A stretch of DNA of 21,498 nucleotides, taken from positions 1-21,498 of IMG/VR virus record IMGVR_UViG_3300042924_006889; one strand, given 5' to 3'. Below the pieces are notes generated by a model that made no database searches, had not been told where the DNA came from, and saw nothing but the letters and a program-made list of their open reading frames with translations. Source of the DNA: a virus. Below are positions 7,378-14,700 of this stretch, piece by piece (the first letter of the stretch is position 1; each line of letters begins with the position of its first letter). Both the position numbers and the translations under genes were made by a program.

Positions 7378-8847
7378 ATGCAAGACTCCAGCGGGCGGTG
7401 GTTGCCGAATCTGTTCCCAAAGGGGTTCGAGGTCTTCAACAACTACAGCCGATATTTGATGGTGGACGGTCCACGTAAGGCGGGTAAATCGCTCGCTATT
7501 GCCAATCGGGCCGCAAGACACCTGTTCGAGAACAACAACGCCATTGTTGGGGTCATCACCAAGACCCTCAAAAATGGTAAGGTTGGTGTCTGGAGTGACA
7601 TAACCAGAACGGTCCTTCCGGAATGGATCGATGCTGGGTTTGGGATGAAATGGATCAAGGAGCCAACGATGGACGTCGCCACCAAGATGTCATTCGCAAG
7701 GGTGCGCAACGCATTCGGTGGAACCTCTGAGATTCAGCTGCACTCTCTTGAGAACGTTGGCGAGGCTGAGCAGAAGTTCAAGGGGACGCGTTTCTCAATG
7801 GTCTGGATCTCTGAGGCGGACCAGTTCGAGGAGCGGATTGTGTTTGATTCCCTATCCGACCAGCTTCGCGTGGTTGGAATCCCGTACGAGAACCATCAGC
7901 TGATCGTCGACCTGAACCCTCCAGAGCTTGGCGTGAACCATTGGCTGGCTGGCGTGTGGTTCCCGAAGATGGCGGATGGAGAAAACAGGGACGACTCTTA
8001 CGGTCGAATCCAGTTCACGATCGACGACAACATCTTCCTAGACCCACGCGAGAAGAAGGACCTCATCTCCAAGTACAGCTACGACAAGCAGCTGTTTGCC
8101 CGCTACGTCAGGGGCGAATGGGTTGCAGATGTATCAGACACATATTTCTCAGACGTCTTCGTAGAGTCCACTCATGTGGTTGGTACTGCCACGTCGGCCA
8201 CCGAAGACGAATGGGATGTGATTGTTCCGAACAGAAACTGCATCGAGCTGTACACAGGATGGGACCTTGGTGACGTCAACCACGCCTGCTGCATCGCATG
8301 TAAGCGCGAGGACGAGAATGGAAACAGCGTCTTCGACATCTTGGACGAGGTAGTCGTCATCGACCGGAAGCTCAGCATCGCCGACTTCACCTATGCGGTC
8401 ATCGAGCGGATGGAGAAGTGGGAGGAGTTCATCAAGCGCGAGTACGGCCACGAACGGATCATGTGGCGTCACTGGTCCGACAATAGCGCTTGGCGTTATA
8501 GGGCGGCATCAGATGTCTACGACGAGCTGGTGGTGAGGCAGGTCAGCCAAGGCAAGATCGTGCTGAATGCGGTCACAAAGGGATCTGGATCAGTGAAGCA
8601 GCGCATCAGTCTGATGAAGAAGCTGCTTTTCAGTAGGCGAATCTACTTCTCAGCTCAGCTGTCCAATACCATCAAGATGGTTAAAGAGCTGAAGCCAGGA
8701 CCTAACAAGGCCGAGCCGATACGTGATGGCGACAAGAACAAGCACATCTTCGATGCCGTCACCTACATGCTAATCTCAGAGACGCCAATGGACATCGAGC
8801 GCCGATTCGCGCCAACAGTGAAGCCGACAGTTGTGTTCACGCAGTGA
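7324..8847 (+). CDS. terL: Terminase large subunit (ATPase and nuclease)
   Basis: A 507-residue motor protein that cuts concatemeric DNA and pumps it into the prohead through the portal. The ATPase domain shows Walker A GPRKAGKS (residues 49-56), a Walker B-like strand FSMVWISEAD (157-166) and a coupling motif DLNP (196-199). The RNase H-like nuclease domain has GWDLGD (312-317, Asp314 a likely metal ligand), HWSDNS (383-388) and DGDKNKHIFDAVTYML (468-483, with His474 and Asp478), the expected spacing for the three acidic sites. Length is usual for the family. The first 18 residues (Ser-rich, before the ATG at 7378) look less conserved, so the true start may be at 7378. Neither start has a Shine-Dalgarno sequence. 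It is transcribed opposite to the portal and capsid genes, which is less common. Confidence 0.93.
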   Translation: MESSPPLSALSTQSRSSCMQDSSGRWLPNLFPKGFEVFNNYSRYLMVDGPRKAGKSLAIANRAARHLFENNNAIVGVITKTLKNGKVGVWSDITRTVLPEWIDAGFGMKWIKEPTMDVATKMSFARVRNAFGGTSEIQLHSLENVGEAEQKFKGTRFSMVWISEADQFEERIVFDSLSDQLRVVGIPYENHQLIVDLNPPELGVNHWLAGVWFPKMADGENRDDSYGRIQFTIDDNIFLDPREKKDLISKYSYDKQLFARYVRGEWVADVSDTYFSDVFVESTHVVGTATSATEDEWDVIVPNRNCIELYTGWDLGDVNHACCIACKREDENGNSVFDILDEVVVIDRKLSIADFTYAVIERMEKWEEFIKREYGHERIMWRHWSDNSAWRYRAASDVYDELVVRQVSQGKIVLNAVTKGSGSVKQRISLMKKLLFSRRIYFSAQLSNTIKMVKELKPGPNKAEPIRDGDKNKHIFDAVTYMLISETPMDIERRFAPTVKPTVVFTQ

Positions 8848-10067
8848 TGATGAAGCTGACCTACTCTGAGGAAAAAGACGTTGAGCTGTGGGTGCTATCT
8901 GGAGCTGCGTGGTCGGTTCCAATGCGGCTCAGGCATTGCGTCCTTGATGGCAAAGAGATGGCTCACGTCGTCCCTGCGGTTCCAATAGGGTTCGCGCAAT
9001 ATGGCGTCGTTGAGCCGAAGCTGAGGTTTCACAATGGGACTCCACTCCGAAGCGGTTGGCTTCTGGAGTTGTCCGACTTCACAGCTGCCGCAACAAAGGC
9101 CGCAGGAATCACTCCTGAGTTCTACTACAAGTGGAATGGTGAGCTCTGCGAGAAGCCTAATGCTCCAGAGTCAGAGACAGTTGATTGGTCCAAGAAGAAG
9201 AGGCTCGATGTTCAGAACGAGTTCATCGATCTGGTTGCGGACCGATCTGGTCTGGATCGCTCCAATCTCACGCTCTGCTGGATGGCAATCAGCCAATGTA
9301 TGGCGGACTGGCTGCTGTCCGGAAGGATGATCGACTTCGGACTATTCCGGCTGCAGGCCTTCCCCTATCGACGAAACTGGAAGGAGGTGCTTCTGGCGCG
9401 CTACCCGCAGCTCAAGAAGATCTGCTTCGTGAAGGATCGAAAACGGCTGATGTCTCTAGCCTTCACAGCTGCCTCCAGAATGATCCGAAGCTCTGAGTTG
9501 ACTGAGTATCGGTCACGAATGAACAGGGCTCTGTTCGGATGGACGATCGAGGTCATTCACGACTCAAGCTGGGAAAATGCTGCGGCCGAAGCAGAACATG
9601 AGTGTGCGGCATCGCTAGGTCCGATAGCGTACCTGAAGCGTTGGGCAACCAAGATCAGTCATCTTGAAGAACAGATCTACGACGTCATACGTGAGTATGC
9701 TGCGAAAGAGAATACATCGTGCTGTCGCCTATACTGGCGTCGCAACCAAGGCGGGGCTCGCTTTGCTCAGGGCGCTCCCACTCTCATCAGCTATAGAGCG
9801 TCTTTGGATGGCGATGGGGTTGGCGACCAGAGCGTTGACGATCTCCTTGGGGTCGAGGACACCAGCGCCTATCTGGAAGAAGCGGCTGCGCGTCTGCTGG
9901 CGGTGTCCGATGCGGAGCCCGATGTGGACCTGCGGATACCTGGGGGAGACAATGATAGGGCCGAACGGGAAGCCGCAGACAGTGGGCTGCTGGTGCTACC
10001 TGCCATTGGCGGCAAAGCTGCCAGAGAAGATGTGCTGGATGGACGCGATGGGAATCAGGGAGGGTAA
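8847..10067 (+). CDS. Phage protein of unknown function; C-terminus overlaps the next gene
   Basis: The frame opens at an ATG overlapping the terminase stop by one base (TGATG) and runs for 406 residues. Residues 1 to about 285 look like a normal soluble protein with Trp- and Arg-rich segments (WVLSGAAWSVPMRLRHCV, LFRLQAFPYRRNWKEVLLAR, IAYLKRWATKISHLEEQIYD). After about 9700 the translation becomes Gly/Asp/Ala/Val-rich. This is what is expected when the real coding frame lies one base further on and has G-rich third positions, and a convincing Cys-rich protein is encoded there. So the tail may be genuinely dual-coding, or a frameshift (natural or from assembly) may have destroyed the original stop. 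No family recognised. Position directly behind the terminase suggests a packaging or head accessory role at most. Confidence 0.55.
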   Translation: MMKLTYSEEKDVELWVLSGAAWSVPMRLRHCVLDGKEMAHVVPAVPIGFAQYGVVEPKLRFHNGTPLRSGWLLELSDFTAAATKAAGITPEFYYKWNGELCEKPNAPESETVDWSKKKRLDVQNEFIDLVADRSGLDRSNLTLCWMAISQCMADWLLSGRMIDFGLFRLQAFPYRRNWKEVLLARYPQLKKICFVKDRKRLMSLAFTAASRMIRSSELTEYRSRMNRALFGWTIEVIHDSSWENAAAEAEHECAASLGPIAYLKRWATKISHLEEQIYDVIREYAAKENTSCCRLYWRRNQGGARFAQGAPTLISYRASLDGDGVGDQSVDDLLGVEDTSAYLEEAAARLLAVSDAEPDVDLRIPGGDNDRAEREAADSGLLVLPAIGGKAAREDVLDGRDGNQGG

Positions 10068-10077
10068 TTGGCCATGA
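9697..10077 (+). CDS. Small Cys-rich, probably zinc-binding phage protein
   Basis: A 126-residue frame starting at ATG 9697, one base ahead of the overlapping 8847 frame, and ending in an ATGA overlap with the next gene. The N-terminal half is a helical, Ala/Leu/Arg-rich segment. The C-terminal half has APIWKKRLRVCWRCPM, then CGY, GCWCYLPLAAKLP and CW, with Cys at 67, 70, 79, 98, 100 and 113. Small phage proteins with 'PIxxxRxxxCxxCP ... CGxxM/LPxKxxxxxxxCP/W ... W' are widespread, and their paired Cys suggest one or two zinc sites. Their function is not established. Codon use is unusually G-rich at third positions compared with neighbours, possibly a result of overlapping frames. The start is uncertain: the product could also arise by a +1 shift from the upstream frame. 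Confidence 0.65.
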   Translation: MLRKRIHRAVAYTGVATKAGLALLRALPLSSAIERLWMAMGLATRALTISLGSRTPAPIWKKRLRVCWRCPMRSPMWTCGYLGETMIGPNGKPQTVGCWCYLPLAAKLPEKMCWMDAMGIREGNWP

Positions 10078-10595
10078 ACGCACCGATCCCGATCGAACAA
10101 AACGTCCACACTTCTTCGGAAGTGCCTATGACTCGTAACAAGCCAACCATCTCTGTTGCCGCAGCAGAGAAGGCGGCGAAGGAGGCTGGGTTCGGAATCA
10201 TCGACGCGAAGCAGCTCAAGCATGCTGGACTCTTTGGAGAATTCGTCGCGCAGGTGGGTGCCATCCAGATCGGAAGGTCGAGACTGGCGATGAACATCGC
10301 TAGGGCCGATAGGGCGATGGAGTTCTGCGAGCGCGCAGCAGAATCCTCCACAGACCCAGAGGTGATGATGGGCCTGATGAAGATCAACGCCGACCTCATC
10401 GGGAAGAGCAACAATGCCGCAGAACTGCTCATCAAGAGCGCCCAGACCGCAGCTGAGACAGCCAAGACTGAGGCTATGGTGCTTCCTGGATTCGCTCCAC
10501 GAGCATCTGTTGGCGTTACTCAGGTGAATGTGAATGTGAACGGGCCTGTCAGTGAGGCCGAAATCAAGGAGGTATCAGATGATCAAGGGAGTTAA
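10074..10595 (+). CDS. Small alanine-rich helical phage protein
   Basis: A 173-residue protein from the ATG at 10074, which overlaps the stop of the Cys-rich gene (ATGA). A TTG two codons upstream is less likely. The sequence has a Ser/Thr/Pro-rich N-terminus, then a helical Ala-rich core (AAAEKAAKEAGFGIIDAKQL, and on through about residue 145) with alternating Lys/Glu, and a short tail with VNVNVNG, a beta-like repeat. No enzyme motif is seen. It ends inside the next gene's leader. Its position near the terminase and its helical composition would be compatible with a small terminase subunit or an internal virion protein, but there is no helix-turn-helix I could recognise, so the function is left open. 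Confidence 0.65.
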   Translation: MNAPIPIEQNVHTSSEVPMTRNKPTISVAAAEKAAKEAGFGIIDAKQLKHAGLFGEFVAQVGAIQIGRSRLAMNIARADRAMEFCERAAESSTDPEVMMGLMKINADLIGKSNNAAELLIKSAQTAAETAKTEAMVLPGFAPRASVGVTQVNVNVNGPVSEAEIKEVSDDQGS

Positions 10596-10890
10596 ACGCC
10601 TGCCTAGCGGCGGGATCACATATCGAGGCGAGAAGTTTCCTGGCTTCAACAAGCCCAAGCAGGCTCCTGCTGGGTCGAAGGCCAAGATGCGTGTGCTCGC
10701 CAAGAAGGGCAACAAGGTGAAGGTCGTGAACTTTGGGCTTCGTGGTTACAGCGACTTCACCAAGCACAAGAACCCTAAGCGCAGGGCCAACTACCTCGCT
10801 CGCAGCGGAGGCATCAGGAACAAGCAGGGCCAGCTGACGAAGGATGACAAGTTCTCAGCCAACTACTGGGCAAGGACGCGTTTATGGTAA
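10579..10890 (+). CDS. Small basic protein, DUF5754-like
   Basis: A 103-residue, strongly basic protein. The start at ATG 10579 is fixed by the only textbook ribosome binding site in the window, AAGGAGG at 10566-10572, six bases upstream. An N-terminal segment (KGVKRLPSGGITYRGEKF) is followed by VVNFGLRGYSDFTKHKNPKR (about residues 53-72) and a C-terminal NYWARTRLW. The pattern 'V-x-F-G-x-x-x-Y-(S/x)-D-F/Y-T-x-H-K-(D/N)P-x-R-R-x-x-Y-x-x-R-(H/S)...(A/S)xxW' is familiar from small proteins in phages and also from large eukaryotic DNA viruses (DUF5754-type), whose function is unknown. The gene overlaps its upstream neighbour by 17 bases and the following DUF5872 gene by 7. Confidence 0.75.
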   Translation: MIKGVKRLPSGGITYRGEKFPGFNKPKQAPAGSKAKMRVLAKKGNKVKVVNFGLRGYSDFTKHKNPKRRANYLARSGGIRNKQGQLTKDDKFSANYWARTRLW

Positions 10891-11288
10891 GCACCGCAAC
10901 GAAGACCAAACCAGCTCTCTGGAGCCGCATTGTCCGAGAGGTTACAGCATCATCTAAGGGTGGTCGTTCCGGCCAGTGGAGTGCCCGCAAAGCCCAGCTT
11001 GCTGTTGCCCGCTACAAGAAGGCTGGTGGCGGATACAAAGGCTCCAAGAGCTCATCCAATAGTCTGGCAAAGTGGACTCGCGAGGACTGGGGCACCAAGA
11101 GCGGCAAGAACTCTGTGGTCGGCAAAGGCGCTACAGGAGAACGCTATCTGCCTCGTCGAGCGCGGGAGGCTTTGTCGTCTTCGGAATACTCCGCAACAAG
11201 TGCGGCGAAAAGGTCTGCTATTCGACGCGGGAAGCAGTTCTCTGCTCAGCCAAGTCGGATCGCAAAGAAGACATCTGAGTATAGGTAG
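10884..11288 (+). CDS. Small basic protein, DUF5872 family
   Basis: A 134-residue, Lys/Arg/Ser-rich protein with the hallmark order of DUF5872: 'LW.rIV.EV.A.SKGG..GQWSARKAQLA' (residues 12-41), 'YKKAGGGYKGSKSSSNSLAKWT' (about 44-65), 'W.TKSGK', 'GERYLPR.A..aLS.sEY.aTs.AK', and a basic tail KKTSEYR. The family is known from phages and giant viruses and has no established activity; its charge suggests DNA or RNA association. It starts 7 bases before the stop of the DUF5754-like gene, and the two families tend to be met together, so they may act as a pair. The stop codon is followed at once by a 16-base palindrome. Confidence 0.88.
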   Translation: MVSTATKTKPALWSRIVREVTASSKGGRSGQWSARKAQLAVARYKKAGGGYKGSKSSSNSLAKWTREDWGTKSGKNSVVGKGATGERYLPRRAREALSSSEYSATSAAKRSAIRRGKQFSAQPSRIAKKTSEYR

Positions 11289-11302
11289 GAGTCGCGACTC
11301 CT
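11287..11302. repeat. Perfect 16-base palindrome after the DUF5872 gene
   Basis: AGGAGTCGCGACTCCT reads identically on both strands and begins within the TAG stop of the DUF5872 gene. It has a 6-bp stem with a CGCG loop if folded, and no following T-run, so it is not a normal intrinsic terminator. It may be an operator, nuclease target or processing site. The 37 bases after it to the next ATG show nothing further. Confidence 0.5.
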
Positions 11303-11339
11303 CATCGACAGCCAGTAAACCTCGGTCTAAACGACGCTC

Positions 11340-11786
11340 ATGCCTGCTACCGTAACACTTTACAATAATGCGCTGAAGGAAATGGCGCAGGGTACTCTCC
11401 AGTTCGGCACGACGCCGATCAAGATGCTTCTGGCTGGAACCACGTCCACCTACGTTGTCAGCAAATCGCACACCACTCGATCCAACTTCATTTCTGGAGG
11501 TGGCGCTGAGCCGATCGGAGCCGGTTACACTGAGTTCGGAAAAGTGGTACCTCTCAATGGAAGCAGCGTCACTGTAGACAACGCCACAAACTCTGTGAGC
11601 ATAACCATTCCAAACACAGAGTGGACGTCTTCGACCATCTCTGCGAAGGGGGCGCTTCTCTACACGAATACTGGAAGCGCAGCAGCTGACAAGCTCATCG
11701 CCTACTGCAACTTCGACGCCACGATTTCCTCAAGCGCTTCCACGCTTTCTGTGACCTTCTCAACTCCGATCAAGCTGCAGAACTAA
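11340..11786 (+). CDS. Small phage structural protein (minor capsid or tail accessory)
   Basis: A 148-residue protein starting MPATVTLYNNALKEMAQGTL. It follows the plan of a common class of beta-rich virion proteins: an N-terminal 'LYN..K..MA.GT..FGT..IK.ML', a central 'GYT.FG', then a conserved 'WTSSTISAKGALLYTNTG' (about residues 97-114), followed by 'LIAYCNFD' and a serine-rich beta end. Members are found next to tail-fibre and neck genes and are typically annotated as putative structural proteins. Its stop is one base before the tail-fibre ATG, so the two are co-expressed. There is no recognisable ribosome binding site. Exact place in the virion is not known from sequence. Confidence 0.7.
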   Translation: MPATVTLYNNALKEMAQGTLQFGTTPIKMLLAGTTSTYVVSKSHTTRSNFISGGGAEPIGAGYTEFGKVVPLNGSSVTVDNATNSVSITIPNTEWTSSTISAKGALLYTNTGSAAADKLIAYCNFDATISSSASTLSVTFSTPIKLQN

Positions 11787-11787
11787 C

Positions 11788-14700
11788 ATGCCACTCACGC
11801 TCGTTAATGTTGGTGCAGCAGCGAACGACAATACGGGTGATTCGCTGCGGAACGCATTCATCAAGGTAAACAACAACTGTACCTACCTAGATGAAAAGGC
11901 TCCCAATGCACATACCCATCCGCTGTCCCAACTGACGCAGAGCGGAGCTGCCGCTGGTCAGGTTGCTACGTGGAGCGGTACCGCTTGGGTTCCGACCACG
12001 CCATCCACAGGGAATGTCGGAACCGTCACCTCTGTCGGGCTGACGCTTCCCAACATCTTCAACGTTGCGAACTCTCCAGTCACTGGCGCTGGAACGATCG
12101 CTGCGACATTCACGACGCAGACTGCTGGAACCGTTCTTGCCGCTCCCGCGACGAACAATGCCGCTCCGTCATTTCGAGCTCTTGTCGCAACCGACATCCC
12201 TGCGCTGAACTATGAGGCTGCTGGCGCTGTTGCTACGCATGCTGCTCTGACCGATACGGCTCATGGAATGAGCGTGTACGGTGCGGACTTCGTCACGTCT
12301 GCCACCGCCTCTGCTGCTCGAACCAAGCTCTCTCTTGGAACGTCCGCTACGCTGAATGTTCCGGCTACCGGAGATGCCACTACCTCTCAGGTTGTTCTCG
12401 GAACAGACACTCGCCTGACGAACGCTCGGACTCCAACAGCGCACGTTCATGCTGCTTCGGATGTCACCAGTGGCATCTTCGACATCGGTCGCATTCCGAC
12501 TGGCTCTTCTGGATCCACTGTCTGCATCGGAAACGACGCACGCCTGTCTGACGCCAGAACTCCGCTTTCCCACACTCATGGGAACATCACGAATGTCGGA
12601 GCTATCGGATCGACCGCGAACCTCCCTCTGATCACAACCACGTCTGGTGTGATCACGACTGGAGCGTTTGGCTCTACCGCCAATACGTTCTGCCAAGGCA
12701 ACGACAGCAGGCTTTCCGATGCGCGTACCCCTCTGGCGCACACGCACGCTCTGAGCGACCTCACGCAAAGCGGTGCAACAAACGGGCAGGTTGTCAGCTG
12801 GAACGGATCAGCTTGGGCTCCCGCAAACGTTGCGGCTTCTCAGAACACGTTCTCTACGTTCGCTGTTTCTGGACAATCCAGCGTTGTTGCGGACAGCACC
12901 TCCGACACGCTGACTCTGGTTGCTGGAACGAACGTCACGATCACCACAGACGCAACGACCGACACGATCACGATCTCAGCATCTGGTGGAAGCGGTGGTG
13001 GAGGTAATGTTTCTGGGCCGCCATCTGGAATCACAGATATGGCTCTGGTCCGATGGGATCAGGTAAACACGCAGATCCAAAACAGCAGCGTCATTCTCTC
13101 TGACACTCAGGAGATGAGCGGGCTGAAGAGCCTCACGTTCGACACCACTGGTGCAACTGTTGGAATTGCAAAGCTAACTTGGGATCCCAACAACAAGACA
13201 CTCGATCTTGGTATTGGCTCTGGGACTGTCAACGCGTTGCTTGGTATTGATAGTCATGTTCTCGGAAGGAACAACACCGCTTCTCAGATCAATAGAGGTC
13301 AGGTCGTTTATGTCAGCGGTGCGCTAACAGGAAATTTGACTGTTGCTTTGGCGCTTGGTGACACAGATGCCAACACAGCCAAGACGATTGGCATCGCTGC
13401 CGAGAACATCGCTGTAAACGGGACCGGAATGATCATTACCAGCGGATTGCTGCGTAATCTCAACACCGGATCTTTTTCAGACGGCCAACTCCTCTACGTC
13501 AGTGCCACAACAGCTGGAGCGCTCACAAACACTATCCCAGCTGCGCCGAATCACGCGGTCAGGGTTGGGTATGTCGTAAGCGCGCATAACAGCAATGGAA
13601 TCATCTACGTCGCCGTCAATAACGGCTACGAGCTGAACGAGCTGCACGACGTCAACTATCCGACCACTCCTGCGACCAACGACTTCTTGGTCTACGTCAC
13701 CAATCGCTGGGAGAATCAGACCGCAGCTACTGCTCGCACTTCGATGGGGCTTGGCGCTCTTGCGACCGTCACGCCAGCTTCTGGAGTTGCCACGTTCCTG
13801 ACGACTCCAACGAGCGCTAATCTGGCTTCCGCTGTCACTGATGAGACTGGATCCGGATCTCTGGTGTTTGGAACAGCACCCACCATCGACAGCCTCACGC
13901 TCACCGGTCAGACGATAAATGCCGCAGGCACTGCCGCCGCTCCTTCGATCAGCTTCAGTGGGGATACGGATACGGGGATATGGAATAGTGCAGCTAATCA
14001 ACTAACCATTGCGACAGGTGGAAGCTCAAGGGTATCGGTAAATAATAGCCAATTACTAATCAATGCAGTTGGAAGTGCTGCGTTGCCTGCGTTTGCAAAC
14101 GCCAGCAATAGCTCCACCGGCCTCTGGTTCCCCACCACCTCCACCCTCGGCTTCAGCACTGGCGGCGCAGAGGCCATGCGGATTGATTCAGCGCAGAGGT
14201 TGTTGGTGGGTGGGAGTGCAACTCCGACACTTCCAGATGGCGCTGGAGTTGTATTTACACCAAAAACGATTGTCCAAGCCAGTTCCGGCATCGTCGGACT
14301 TTCGGTAGCGGTACAAGATGGCACTCGGAATCGTCGTATTGGTCTTTTCGTAGATGACACAAATGGAATCCAAGGAATTTCTTCTAATTATTCCACATCG
14401 CAAATTCCATTTGTAATTAGAGATGTGGCTGCGGAGAGGTTGAGGATCACCACCGACGGCCTAGTCCAGATCGCTGCGGCTGGTACGGCGGCACTTCCGG
14501 CGATCACGTTTGGTGGGGATACGGATACGGGGTTGTATAATGCTGGAGCCAACTTCTTGGCATTTTCAACAGGAGGTGTGTTCAGATTTGGAATCACTTC
14601 AGCTGGAAGAGTTCAAATATCTAATGCTGGAAGTGCTGCAATACCATCGTTGGTAAACAATGTTTATTCAGATACGGGTTTTTGGTGGCCCGCCGCTTCC

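Noticed and set aside
10552-10578. GTG extension of the DUF5754-like gene
   Set aside because: The ATG at 10579 has a strong AAGGAGG at ideal distance, while the extension is basic out-of-frame sequence of the preceding gene.
12400-12760. Regularly recurring segments in the fibre gene that could suggest a CRISPR array
   Set aside because: The repeats are imperfect, in frame and encode recurring HxH segments; there are no constant repeats with unique spacers.
12169-12768. A 199-residue minus-strand frame inside the fibre gene
   Set aside because: Ser/Arg-rich reverse complement of the repetitive Gly/Ala/Thr-rich fibre sequence; no start signal or context.
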